A DNA stretch of 64,000 nt from Elymus sibiricus (taxonomy: Eukaryota > Streptophyta > Magnoliopsida > Poales > Poaceae), in NCBI GenBank assembly GCA_039707655.1, contig CM077667.1, positions 154,794,642-154,858,641 on the forward strand. Direction: 5' to 3'. The notes under the pieces are model-generated. The model made no database searches and had not been told where the DNA came from. It was given only the letters and a program-made list of their open reading frames with translations. Both the position numbers and the translations under genes were made by a program. Shown here in pieces: positions 10,970 through 22,204 of this stretch. Positions within the stretch are counted from its first letter, which is position 1; every line of letters begins with the position of its first letter.

Positions 10970-10984
10970 AAGCTTGGGGATGCT
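10970..10984 (+). other. Sab-S polypurine-tract position
   Basis: AAGCTTGGGGATGCT directly precedes the 3' LTR. Close copies occur inside the element at 8808-8822 and 8863-8877. Confidence 0.6.
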
Positions 10985-12530
10985 TGATACGTCTCCAATG
11001 TATCTATAATTTTTGATTGTTCCATGCTATTATATTATCTGTTTTGGATGTTTTATATGCATTAATATGCTATTTTATATTATTTTTGGGACTACCCTAT
11101 TAATCTAGTGCCTAGTGCCAGTTTCTGTTTTTTCCTTGTTTTTGAGTATTGTAGATAAGGAATATTAAACGGAGTCCAAACGGAATAAAATCTTCGAAAT
11201 GATTTTTCTTGGACCAGAAGAAACCTACCAAGCTTGGAGACCAAGGCAGGAGAGCCGCCGTGTGGCCACAAGCCACAGGGGCGCGCCCAGGGGGTAGGGC
11301 GCGCCCCCTGGCTTGTGGGCCCACGGCAGCCCTCCTAACCCTACTCTTCGGCCTATAAACACCCCAATATTCCCTGGATACCAAAGAGAGCCACGAAAAT
11401 ACTTTTCCGCCGCCAGGAGCCTCTGTTCCCGTGAGATCCCATCTGGGGACCTTTTCCGGTAATCTGCCGGAGGGGGATTCGATCACGAAGGGCATCTACA
11501 TCAACTCCATTGCCCCTCCGATGATGCGTGAGTAGTTCACCACAGACCTTCCGGTCCATAGCTAGTAGCTAGATGGCTTCTTCTCTCTCTTTGCTCTTCA
11601 ATACCATGTTCTTCATGATCTTCATGGAGATCTATCCGATGTAATACTCTTTTGCGGTGTGTTTGTCGAGATCCGATGAATTGTGGGTTTATGATCAGAT
11701 TATCTATGAATATTATTTGAGTCTTTTATGAATTCTTATATGCATGATTTCATATCTTTGCAAGTCTCTTCGAGTTATTGGTTTGGTTTGGCCAACTAGA
11801 TTGGTAATTCTTGCAATGGGAGAAGTTCTTAGTTTTGGGTTCAATCTTGCGGTGTCCTCACCCAGTGACATAGTAGGGGTAGCGAGGCACGTATTGTATT
11901 GTTGCCATCGAGGATAAAAAGATGGGGTTTTCATCATATTGCTTGAGTTTATCCCTCTACATCATGTCATCTAACCTAATGCGTTACTCTGTTCTTCATG
12001 AACTTAATACTCTAGATGCAGGCAGGAGTCGGTCGATGTATGGAGTAATAGTAGTAGATGCAGAATCGTTTCGGTCTACTTGACACGGACGTGATGCCTA
12101 TATGCATAATCATTGCCTTGGATATCGTCATAACTATGCGCTTTTCTATCAATTGCTCGACAGTAATTTGTTCACCCACCGTAATATGTGCCTTCATGAG
12201 AGAGGCCTCTAGTGAAACCTATGGCCCCCGGGTCTATTTTCCATCTTATATTTTCAGATCTATTTACTTGTGTTTTTAGTTTCCGCAATCTTTTCCATCT
12301 ATCTCTATCAGATCTCATCCTTGCAAGTAACCGTGAAGGGATTGACAACCCCTTTATAGCGTTGGGTGCAAGTGTTTGATTCTTTGTGTAGGTACATCTA
12401 TTGGGGACTTGCTTCTATCTCCTACTGGATTGATACCTTGGTTCTCAACAACTGAGGGAAATACTTATCTACTTTGCTGCATCACCCTTTCCTCTTCAAG
12501 GGAAAACCAACGCATCCTCAAGAAGTAGCA
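10985..12530 (+). repeat. Sab-S 3' LTR
   Basis: Matches 5857-7404 end to end with scattered single-base differences. The TATA box CTATAAAC is near 11353. Confidence 0.92.
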
Positions 12531-12535
12531 AGGCA
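12531..12535. repeat. Target site duplication of Sab-S, right copy (AGGCA)
   Basis: Identical to 5852-5856. Confidence 0.9.
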
Positions 12536-12909
12536 CTGGCGCTCCATCTCCAAGCTGGCATCATTGTTGACGAGCTCCACCCCCAGGCGTCCTAGCGCTT
12601 CCGCCGCGGTTTGGAGCAAACCCCGCCGCACGGCGCTTCGGTCACTCGCGAGCTCAAGGGCCCAGCCAGGGTCTCCGCCTTCCCCAGGATGGACGGGGGA
12701 GGCATGCAAGGAGCCGCCCAGTCCGAACGCGTGCCCAGAGGCTGGGGGCTCCCGCCTGACCGCCCCAGAAGAAGGACACGCCCCCTCAGGCCCCACATCA
12801 TCGAGCGAAAGGGGCCCAAGGACACAGCACGGCACGCCCCCAGGGAAGACCGCCAGCGGAGGGCACGGCCCCATCCTAGGGAGCTAGAATCCACGGGCGA
12901 AGAAGATCG

Positions 12910-12914
12910 CAGGT
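12910..12914. repeat. Target site duplication of Gy-C, left copy (GCAGG)
   Basis: Identical to 22200-22204. Confidence 0.9.
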
Positions 12915-13384
12915 GAGGGAGTCCTGGTTTGAGGGGTCCTCGGGAGGCCGACCTATTTGTTATGGGCCGGACTATATGGGCCGTATGCCGGACACTGGAT
13001 TGATTGAAGACCCAGACTCCAGAAAGGAAGCTTCTAGAATCGTGGCGTGCCCTCCACGTTTAATGTAGTGAATAGGCATGTTTATCCCCTCGGCATGTCA
13101 CCGACCATGTGTAAACCCTAGGGACCCCCGGCGTCTATATAAGCTGGAGGGTTTTAGGTTGTAGAACGACAGAACTCATCTAGGGTTTTAGCTACTTGAT
13201 CTCGAGGTAGATCAACTCTGTAATCCTCATACCATCAATATAATCAAGCAAGACGTAGGGTATTACCTCCATAGGAGGGCCCGAACCTGGGTAAAACCTT
13301 GTCCCCTTCGTCTCTTGTTACCATCGATCCAAGTCTCACAGCTCGGGACCCCCTACCCGAGATCCGCCGGTTTTGACACCGACA
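12915..13384 (+). repeat. Gy-C 5' LTR
   Basis: TGAGGGAGTCCTGG... to ...TTTTGACACCGACA, 470 bp. By eye about 17 substitutions plus one 13-base indel separate it from the 3' copy. The TATA box CTATATAAG is near 13134. Confidence 0.9.
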
Positions 13385-13406
13385 TTGGTGCTTTCATTGA
13401 GAGTTC
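13385..13406 (+). other. Candidate PBS of Gy-C
   Basis: TTGGTGCTTTCATTGAGAGT follows the LTR directly and is also present, inverted, in Gy-D at 56907-56928. tRNA not identified. Confidence 0.45.
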
Positions 13407-13430
13407 CGCTGTGATCGCCAGAAGGAATCG

Positions 13431-15718
13431 ATGGCTCGCCTAGTCATCAACGAAGAGGTCCGCTGTATGGGCACTTTTGTCCCTGGACAGATCTTCGCTT
13501 TCGGCAGCATTGTGCTGCACGACGACCCGACCGGCCATCAAGGCCGCGTCGGAAGTTTCGCCCCTGGTCAAGAGGTCAGATTCGGGAACTTAGAGTTCTC
13601 CGTAGACTCTCGAGGCAATCTATCACTAACCGGGCTCGCAGTCTCGCCTGCCGCGCCCGAAGACTCTAAGGCTTTAACCCCAGATCCATCTTTCGGCTCT
13701 GCCCACGGGACCTACCCCGGCGAGGGCCCGACTTTCAGTCCGGATCAGGTCATAGTGCCCGACGTCCGGGCATCCGTTCTTGCCGAACACTCTCCCTGCA
13801 CAGACGCATCGGAGTTTCACTCCGGAAGCTTTGGGCAGACCGGTCCGATCGAGCTATTGATACTCAATGAGGCTCTAGATCGGATCTCGTCGATGAAGAT
13901 TACCGACGACCCAAACCCGATCTGTTCTCAGATCGGGCGCCAGACGGGTCAGGACGGATTTTTCGTCCCACCCACCACCCACTTGATAGCCACTGTCGAG
14001 GATTTAACCGACATGCTAGATTATGCTTCCGAGGAAGCAGAGTACATGGATGAGGAGGATCACGCCCCCACCCCCGCTAAGACCGGGCAGTGGACGGCCA
14101 CCTCCACATACGACGTCTACATGGTGGACACTCCGAAAAACGACGGCGACAAATCGGATGAAGCGCCGTCAAGACGCCGAAAGCCGCATAAACGGTCAAA
14201 AGGAAAAGAGGGGCGAAAATCTATCGATGGCACCGGGAACGGAGGTACCCCGGAAGACATCGGCGGTCCCAAAATCCCCGAACACCCGTCAAAGGGTCAG
14301 GAGAGACCCGAAGACCGTCGCAACCCCGATGATCCAGATGATCCCGAGGACGACGACTACCTCCGCTCTATCGAGGGGGAGGACAATGCGGAAGCCGATG
14401 ACTTCGCCATTTCCGACAATCCGGCAGATCAGGAACTGTTCAGGCAATAGCTCATATCCACGGCTCGCAGCCTAAAAGCAAAAGAACGGCAGCTCAAAGC
14501 CGAACAAGACGACCTCAACGACCGATGGACGAGAGTCCTCTCACCTGAGGAAGGATACGGCACCGGTCTATCGGACCAACCTAAGAGCTATCCATGCAGA
14601 AGGCTACTGCCACAATTCGACAATGAGCTCACTGATACGCCGTCTCCCAAGCATACCCCATACGAAAAGCCAGACCGCCCTCCTCGAGGACGAGATAGGA
14701 CGGCTGACGATACCGGCTATAGGCCGACGATACCCCGTAGACGGGGAAAGGAGCCACTAGATCCCGATGACAGGTTCGACCTGCGACACGACTGGACCAC
14801 AGAGCAGGTCGTACGCGATCCATCTACGGATCCAGAGGGTACTCACCCTATAGACGGGAGGGGTACCGGCCTTGGTTCGACCACGACAATGAAGATCGGG
14901 AACGAACCCGAGCTAGGACAGACACCGATCACCGGCGCGCCATAGCTCGGGTCTGAGGCGCCGCCCACCCACTGTGCTTCACGGACGAGGTGATGCGGCA
15001 TCAGTTCTCGGAAGGGTTTAAGCCCGTAAACATAGAGCAGTACGATGGGACAACTGACCCAACCGTATGGATCGAGGATTTCCTCCTCCACATCCACATG
15101 GCACGAGGAGATGACCTCCACGCCATCAAGTACTTACCCCTGAAGCTCAAGGGGCCAGCTCGGCACTGGTTAAATAGCCTCCCCAAAAACTCCATTGGGT
15201 GTTGGGAGGACCTAGAAGAGGCATTCCGATCTAACTTCTAGGCCACTTATGTCCGGCCACCGGACTCCTCCGATCTAAGCAACGTCATCCAGAAGACAGG
15301 AGAGTCCGCGCGGCTATTCTGGAATCGTTTCTTGACCAAGAAAAACCAAATCATGGACTGCCCGGACGCCGAAGCAATAGCCTCTTTCAGGAACAATATT
15401 CGGGATGAATGGCTAGCTCGCCAGCTCGGCCAGGATAAACCAAGGACAATGTCCGCCCTCACATCACTCATGACCTGCTTTTGCGCGGGCGAGGATAACT
15501 GGCTAGCTAGACGTAGCCACAACCCCGAAGACCCCGGAACCTCTGAAGTTCGGGATGGAAACGGGAAACCGAAGCACAACAAGAACAAGCGCCGACACAA
15601 CAATAGTGATGCCGATGACACGGCGTTAACGCCGGCTTCCGCAATTCCCGATCTGGGCAGTGGAAGAAGCCTCCTAAAGGCAAACACGACGGACCCACCC
15701 CGCTGGACAAGATTCTAG
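13431..15718 (+). pseudogene. Gy-C gag
   Basis: Starts with ATG at 13431 (MARLVINEEVRC), 47 bp after the LTR. The N-terminus matches Gy-D gag (FVPGQIFAFGSIVL). Residues ~200-340 are acidic and disordered. An in-frame TAG at 14448-14450 interrupts, then the frame runs on to about 14944 and shifts. The capsid-like Retrotrans_gag core lies at 14990-15241 (e.g. HAIKYLPLKLKGPARHWLN), stops at TAG 15239-15241, and continues in the same frame at 15332-15718 with a Lys/Asn-rich tail. Several stops are CAG-to-TAG type. The neighbouring protease frame follows. Function when intact: virus-like particle coat protein. Confidence 0.75.
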
Positions 15719-15915
15719 AGAGGCCTTGCCAGATCCACGGCACTTAGGAGAATCCCGCCAATCACACCAACCGTAACTGTTGGGTCTTCAAACAGGCCAG
15801 CAAGCTCGCATCCGAGGACCAAGGCAAGGGCCCACACAGCGAGGACGAGGACGAACCCCGTGGTCCGATCGGTGGCGGACAAAAGAAATTTCCTCCAGAG
15901 GTAAAAACAGTAAAC

Positions 15916-16557
15916 ATGATATACGCCACCCATATACCCAAAAAGGAGAGGAAGCGCGCCCTTCGAGATGTCTACGCCATAGAGCCTGTAGCTCCGACGT
16001 ATAACCCATGGTCGGCATACCCGATCACCTTCGATCGACGTGACCATCTGACCAGTATCCGTCATGGGGGTTCGGCCGCACTCATCCTAGACCCGATCAT
16101 AGACGGGTACCACCTCACTAAAGTCCTAATGGACGGAGGAAGTAGCCTCAATCTGATTTACTCAGATACGGTGAAAAAGATGGGCATAGATCCGTCAAGG
16201 ATCAAGCCCAGTAACACTACCTTCAAAGGAGTGATCCCAGGCGTTGAAGCCCGGTGCACAGGCTCTGTAAGCCTGGAAGTAGTGTTCGGCTCGCCCGATA
16301 ACTTTCGAAGCGAGGACTTGATCTTCGACATCGTACCTTTCCGCAGCGGCTATCACGCCCTGCTCGGTCGTACAGCATTCGCTCGCTTTAACGCCGTCCC
16401 ACACTACGCATACCTCAAGCTCAAGATGCCCGGCCCTAGGGGGTCATTACTGTCAATGGCAACACAGAGCGCTCCCTCCGAACTGAGGAACATGCGTTGG
16501 CCCTGGCGGCCGAATTCCATTACACCGATGATTGGCAAGCGCCGACATCTGCCGTAA
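15916..16557 (+). pseudogene. Gy-C aspartic protease
   Basis: A 213-codon frame with the retropepsin-type active site DGGSSLNLI about residue 75, preceded by LILDPIIDGYHLTKVLM. A conserved downstream part follows (FDIVPFRSGYHALLGRTAF). The aligned piece of Gy-D is on the minus strand at 54760-55617. After the fold the frame loses similarity and stops at 16557. Only a short hint of the next pol segment remains (16640-16735), then pol is gone. It would mature Gag and Pol, but here has no polymerase to process. Confidence 0.75.
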
Positions 16558-17838
16558 AGGCACCCAAGGCGGGGAAGCGAGCTCGGTCTCAATCCGAAGT
16601 ACCAGAACTTTCCTCTCCCCATAAATAGGGATTCGCCCCCCATCGCACGGTCTTAGTACCGGCAAAATACGTGCCAAGGAGGCACAACTTCGCGCTCAAA
16701 GTTCCATGGGCAGCGGTGGGGAAAATTGTTAAAGGGTAAGTGTTCGGCTGGACCGAATAATCACCATCAACATGTCCTCGGACACACTACAGGTACCATA
16801 AAGTACCTACTACGGCGTAAAGCTCATTCATACCTCGGCGACTTCTCAAGACTTTTTGACAAAGCCCGCTCACCGAACAGTACACCCATCAAGGTATACA
16901 ACTCCTTGGTAGACGCAGGAGCGGACAAGCAACAGGGCATATCGAGGACGTCAGGTCACCAATCGAAGACCCTTGGTACAACCCCCTCCTGTAAGGTTTA
17001 TATTTCATCTTTTAATACCTGTAAACAGTTGTATCGACAATTTGAATAATAAGAGATGTTGAGTAAAATACAGATGTATCATGAATGATTCATTTCGCTG
17101 TTTTTGGCGCCTTCTCTATTTTCCCTCTCTTCTTGCGAGCCTGTTTGGTATGCTATGCGATGCAACCGGCTAATAGACCGGGGGCTCGAATCAAAGAAAA
17201 TCGCCGTAAGCACAACTGATTTTCGCGTTCGGCGTCTTGGAATTCCGCTTTATATGCATTGGTTCCGAACTATGTCTTGGGTCAATAGTTGGGTTGCCCG
17301 GCTCCTGTGCTTGCCCCTTTATGTTCCGCTCGTTCGGCTAAAAGGGCAAAGGGAGAACCGCTGCGATTGTGTTTCCAGCTAGCCTGGTCAAGCACCTCAG
17401 CGGAGAAAGCCGAAAACTGACTGTCAAGGTACGCGAGAACTGGTTTGCGAATCCGAGCTTAAATAAATCTCGTCAGAGGTTACTCCATGTCATACGAGGG
17501 GTTTTGTATTCGTACAAACCATATGATAGGGGCTTCGGCCACGGTTATTCCGAACATCAGGAACCCTGGGGGCTAGTCATCAGCCTCCCGCACTCCTTTC
17601 TCGTGCCCCTACGGCTAAGTGAAAGCAATAAAGCATTATGGTCCAATTGCCTTGTCCACCCCACACTACCGCCTTCGGGTGCCGATAGTTCGGCTAAGGG
17701 TCACAGTGTGATTGGAAGTGACACCCCGCGTAGCATCTACACGGGGGCTGAAGCCGACGACTCGCAGCTTTCAGTTTTAACGGCCACAAAGGAGTTATAA
17801 AGGATGCAAAGCATACAAGACATGATAAACCATGCATT
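16558..17838 (+). other. Gy-C region replacing RT to integrase; non-coding
   Basis: About 1.3 kb with no conserved pol motif on either strand: no YxDD, RNase H or integrase signature. It corresponds in position to the DNA between the pol end and the antisense-gene end in Gy-D (39620-40450). Confidence 0.6.
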
Positions 17839-20800
17839 TTAAATATATACACATTGAAAAGTCTTCGGACATATTACAACACTATATTCATACACGTTCT
17901 CTCTCGAACATTGAGATTCTATGGCCCGAGCACCCTCCATAACTCCGGAAAAGTACAGCTCGGGGCACCTATGCTCCTTTCCAGGAGGCGGAGGGGCGGT
18001 GGCTATCTTCATCGGATCGAGCCCCAGCCAGTGCACCTTGGCCTTCGCGAAGGTCATCCGAGCTCCCTCAATGCAGGAAGATCGCCTCAGTGCGTCGATC
18101 CGAGGAGAGGCGTCGCTTAGCTTTTGCACCAGGCCGAAGTAGCTGCCCGGCAGTGGCTCGTTGGGCCATAGCCGGATACAGAGATCCTTCATGGCCGGCT
18201 CCGCCATCCGGTGTAGCTCCACCAGCTGCTTCAGCTGCTCAACAAGGAGAGGAGAGCACTCGGGGGCTTCGAATTGCGCCCAAAACAGCCGAGCTTCATC
18301 TCCTTCTCCCCGCGAAGCATAGAACTGGTTTGCGTCCGTGGCGCTCTTCTGGAGTTTCGAGCAGGCGCCTAAGGAATGCCATACTTGGGTGAGCACTTTG
18401 AACTTCCTATCCCCGAAGATACACTGCAATAAATATGGCGTACCATCCATGATAGCCTTGGCCTGGCTGATCTCCTCTTCATAGGACCGCCTATCCACCC
18501 GCTCCTTTTGGAGATCGGTTTTCAGGGTGGATAGTTCGGCGGCCTGCTCCTTCCCTTTCCGCTCAAGGACCTCGCACTTTTGGCTGGCGTCCTTGAGCTC
18601 CTGTTGAATTTCTTCCACCCGAGCCTCATGCTTGTCGCTAGTGGCTCTCAGGGCGGATAGTGCGGTAGCCGCTTCTTTGGCCGCCGCCTTCTCAACCAAA
18701 GCTTCCTGCTTCGCTTTCTCAAGCTCGGCTTTGAGCTTCTCATCCTCCTTCACCGAGGCTGTGTAAGCATAGACTCATATCAAAAAACCGTGTTGATAGT
18801 ACGGTAAAGAAGAGTTTTGATACTCTAATCCGGCTTACCTTGCGCCTCGTCGAATCTCTTGTTCAGAGCGTCAAGCTCGTCTTCGAAGCTTCTGAGCTTC
18901 CGATTTAGCTCATCCAGCTCGGTAGCGTTAGAAGCCGCCGCCGTAGACGAAGCCTGCAAAATACAAAATGACTACATCAAGTTACATGGGTTGAAAAGCT
19001 TCCGAACTATCATAGATAAGATCCCGGGCCCAGTCTTTTTAAGGCTGCTAAAACATTCCGAACACACATTTGTCATGTACATAGTTCGGATAATGGTCTA
19101 TTATAGACCCCCAGGTAAGTTTTTCCAAACTCACCTAGGGCTCGGGGGCTGCCATGTATATAATAATTACTCAAAGAAATCAATATTTCACAAAATAGAG
19201 CATTACATGGCTTACCTGAAAGCCCGTCAGGAGACCGTTGAAGGCCTCCTTTAGTCCGATATCCACGGACTGAATGCTCTGCAGTACCGCACCCATAAGG
19301 GTGCGGTGCTCTCTGGAGATGGTGGCGCTTGACAGAGCCTCCCCCATAGCCGGCCACCCAGTGGTCAGCGGCGCCGGTGGTGATCGATTGACCCGATCTC
19401 CAACCGGGGAATGAACCTGTGCCTCCGGAGGCATGGTGCGCTCCGGAGACAACCTTGGAGGTGACTGGACATCTCCTTGTCTGGTCTCCTCAGTATCTGG
19501 GAGGAGCTTCTCCCCCGGGTCTTCGGCGGCCGAGGTGTTAGCCTCGACCATGACGTCATCACCCCCGCCTCCAGTGTCCGGCTCCAAGGGAGCCTGCTGG
19601 GATGACACCTCCACGGTGTCCTTCACGGCGCCCGGAGGAGAGGGGTGTGATGCGGTTCCGCTCTCCGCTAGCTCGGCGGGCGGGGTCTCCCCGTCCGAAA
19701 CTTGATCGGTGGGGAGAACATGTGGTGGGCTCCAAGTCAGAAGGCACTCACACGTTAGTAACATTAAAAAACTTAGCGCTAATGGCTCGGGAGGTCTTCG
19801 GATCCTTACCTTCGAGGTGGGGGCTTAACCCTGAGATTCCTTCTCGGAACCCTCTCGAAATCCTCGGACTCAGTATCCGAGTCCGAGCTGTCATCGGACA
19901 GGGCTACCTGTGTCCGACGCGTTTTCTTCAGGGCAGGAGGATCTACGTCCTCCGGAGCGTCCGATGACGCCACCCTCTTTCCGGCGAGGGGGGAATCGCC
20001 TCCCTCCTCACCCTCATGCCCCTCCTCTTGATTCGAGGAGGCATGGGTCTCTTCGGACACAGCCTCTGGCTGGTCCCTGATGTGCAGGCCTGCTCGGCCT
20101 GTTTTCTTCTTTTCCTTCTTCTTTGGCGCCTTGTAAGGCGCCACGACGAGCATCTCCAACAGCAGCGGAGACCTAGAGTCTTCGGGCTGTGGAGCCGGAC
20201 ACTTGATGCCCGTGGCCTTGCTCAGCCATTCCTGCAATGGTGATCGGAAGATGCTTAGACTTTCTTTAGGAAGACAAAGCCGATCAAATAAAGCTGTGCT
20301 ATACCTTGGATGGGGGCTTGACGGTGCTCAAGCCCTTGTCCTCCTGCTCGGCCGGCCACTTCTCCTGCGCTTTGAACAGCGCCTTCCATAGCTTCTCCCG
20401 AGTGGTGCGGAAGAGCTGATGGATCGTAGGATCATTGTCAGTCCGGTAAGTCCACATAGGAGAAGCCCGGCGTTGGCAGGGGAGGATGCGCCGCCGGAGC
20501 ATGATCTGGACCACGCTGGTCAGATCGATGTTATCTTTTATCAGGGAGGTGATGCCCCTCTGTAGGTTATCCACCTCGGTATCCGACCCCCAATCAAGGC
20601 CCTTTCGGACCTAGGAGGTCAATCTGGTCGGAGGGCCGGATCTGAATTTGGCAGGAACAGTTCCGCCCTCCTCCCTTGGTTCGGTGATGTAAAACCATTC
20701 TTTTTGCCAAGTCTTGATAGTGTCGATGAAGGTGCCGGATGGCCATACAGCGTGTGGGAGCTTGCTGATGACCGCCCCGCCGCAGTCTGTGTGTGCGCCA

Positions 20801-21174
20801 GCGACACACTTCGGCTTGATGTTGAAGATCTTGAGCCACAGTCCGAAGTGTGGTTTGACCCGCAAGAAGGCCTCGCAGACGATGATGAAGGCCGATATAT
20901 GCATGAAGGAGTTCGGCGGGAGGTCATGGAAGTCGAGACCATAAAAGAACATAAGGCCCCTTATGAAGGGGTGGAGCGGGAAGCTCAATCCTCGGATGAA
21001 GTGAGGAATGAAGACCACCCTCTCGCCTGGTTTGGGGGTGGGAATCACATGTCCCTCCTCGGCAGCGCGGTGGAAGACATTGGCAGGGAGGTAGCCGGCG
21101 GCCTTGAGGTCCCGGATGTCCTGGTCTGTCACCGAGGAAGCCTCCCACTTGCCGTTGGAACCGGAGCTGGCCAT
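17839..21174 (-). pseudogene. Gy-C antisense gene, five exons, gypsy-type transposon family
   Basis: Start ATG at 21172-21174 (MASSGSNGKWE). Exon model on the minus strand: 21174-20305, 20231-19810, about 19740-19216, 18953-18839, 18758-17839. Donors are GTATAG, GTAAGG, GTAAGC and GTAAGC; clear CAG acceptors exist for exons 2, 4 and 5. Exon 1 has the 'putative gypsy type transposon' fold (PF04195 type; GLSFPLHPFIRGLMFFYGLD, then ISAFIIVCEAFL) with one in-frame TAG at 20611-20613. Exons 2-3 are disordered and Lys/Ser-rich, exons 4-5 a long coiled coil, and the end is an ~180-residue helical domain (e.g. GARMTFAKAKVHW). The role is unknown. The same architecture occurs in Gy-A and Gy-D. A possible TATA-like AATAAAA is near 21291. 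Confidence 0.7.
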
Positions 21175-21290
21175 GGCTAAGCTCGGAGGAGGAAGAATGG
21201 AAAACCTAGATCTGGGCTCTGGAAGCTCGGAGATTGGGGAAGCAGGGACGCGAATGGGAAGTGCGGATAAGTCTAGGGGTTTTCTTTCCC

Positions 21291-21297
21291 TTTTATT
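21291..21297 (-). promoter_or_regulatory. Weak TATA-like box upstream of Gy-C antisense gene
   Basis: Minus-strand AATAAAA about 115 bp before the ATG at 21174. Weak on its own; listed because Gy-B and Gy-D have better boxes in the same place. Confidence 0.3.
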
Positions 21298-21742
21298 GAG
21301 GCTTGACGCTGGTTAGCCTCCCTTTACTGCGCCGTGAATCCCTCCGCTTCCCAAGTCATGCGTGCCGTTATACACGCATGATTAAAACATATCTCGTATA
21401 AAACGGGGCACGATCTGTGCATTGATGGATCGTGCTGTTGGAAACGGCCTCGAACCACGAATCGAGTCTTTACGACTGGTTCGGTGGTTGTAGTGGGCCG
21501 TGACTTTTCATCTGAAAGGTTGTCAGGGATCGCTATTTACTCCCTGACATTTGGCCTTCAGGGCCGGTGACTCATGGTGTTCGGACGATCTATGATCGGA
21601 AAAACTACACGTCGTCGGAGGCCGAACTAACTCGGCCGATCACTATGTGGAGGAAGGAACTCGCCTCGCAAGCCGAAGACTTTGATCACGTGAAGCAGCT
21701 GAGGCTAGGACTCTTGGCATTGGAGGCTAGTTCGGGGGCTAC

Positions 21743-22199
21743 TAAGGGAGTCCTGGTTTGAGGGGTCCTCGGGAGGCCGACCTATTTGTTATGGGCCGTA
21801 TGTCGGACACTAGATTGATTGAAGACCCAGACTCTAGAAAGGAAGCTTCTAGAATTGTGGCGTGCCCTCCACGTTTAATGTAGTGAATAGGCATGTTTAT
21901 CCCCTCGGCATGTAACCGACCATGTGTAAACCCTAGGGACCCCCGACATCTATATAAGCCGGAGGGTTTTAGGTTGTAGAATGACAAAACTCATCTAGGG
22001 TTTTAGCTACTTGATCTCAAGGTAGATCAACTCTGTAATCCTCATACCATCAATATAATCAAGTAGGACGTAGGGTATTACCTCCATAGGAGGGCCCGAA
22101 CCTGGGTAAAACCTTGTCCCCTTCGTCTGTTCTTACCATCGATCCAAGTCTCACAGCTCGGGACCCCCTACCCGAGATCCGCCGGTTTTGACACCGACA
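21743..22199 (+). repeat. Gy-C 3' LTR
   Basis: Begins TAAGGGAGTCC, so the terminal TG has become TA. Ends ACACCGACA. It is preceded by the purine-rich TTCGGGGGCTAC (21731-21742) as plus-strand primer site. Confidence 0.9.
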
Positions 22200-22204
22200 G
22201 CAGG
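22200..22204. repeat. Target site duplication of Gy-C, right copy (GCAGG)
   Basis: Identical to 12910-12914. Confidence 0.9.

Larger units (their letters stand above)
8162..10984 (+). other. Sab-S non-coding internal region
   Basis: AT-rich, no supported coding frame. It holds a block conserved with Ath-F after the gag stop (8176-8213), a hairpin at 8869-8892, a stem-loop array at 9074-9211, an A-rich stretch (10110-10210), and the polypurine tract next to the 3' LTR. The collinear region of Ath-F is 30893-33316. Confidence 0.7.
5857..12530 (+). mobile_element. Sab-S: Sabrina/WHAM-like non-autonomous gypsy element
   Basis: LTRs at 5857-7404 and 10985-12530 (about 1.55 kb, TGATACGT...GTAGCA), nearly identical by eye, with perfect TSD AGGCA. 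The PBS after the 5' LTR fits tRNA-Asp, as in Athila-type elements. The inside holds only a decayed gag fragment (7597-8161) and about 2.8 kb of AT-rich non-coding DNA with structured repeats; pol is absent. High LTR similarity and intact TSD suggest a fairly recent insertion compared with its host Gy-A. The name Sabrina/WHAM is from memory of the LTR start. Confidence 0.9.
12531..12914 (-). pseudogene. Gy-A antisense gene, middle part
   Basis: A 384-bp piece of the Gy-A antisense gene between the Sab-S and Gy-C insertions, including one copy of each target duplication (AGGCA 12531-12535 and GCAGG 12910-12914). The minus frame is open from 12874 to 12531 and joins in frame both with 22200 (across Gy-C) and with 5851 (across Sab-S). 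The only break is a TAG at 12884-12886. It encodes a Pro/Gly-rich linker turning into a leucine- and Glu-containing segment (e.g. VELVNNDASLEMER) that leads into the coiled coil. Confidence 0.65.
12915..22199 (+). mobile_element. Gy-C: gypsy element lacking RT, RNase H and integrase
   Basis: LTRs 12915-13384 and 21743-22199, perfect TSD GCAGG. Contents are gag (13431-15718), protease (15916-16557), a non-coding stretch where RT should begin, and a five-exon antisense gene (17839-21174). No RT, RNase H or integrase is found, so it is non-autonomous. Its gag and LTRs are clearly related to those of the more complete Gy-D. The LTR type recalls the Laura/Wilma/Sakura group (unverified). Confidence 0.9.

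Noticed and set aside
12058..12279. 73-codon plus frame in the Sab-S LTR (also at 6931)
   Set aside because: Present in both LTRs as part of the R/U5 region, with no motif and no known LTR-encoded protein.
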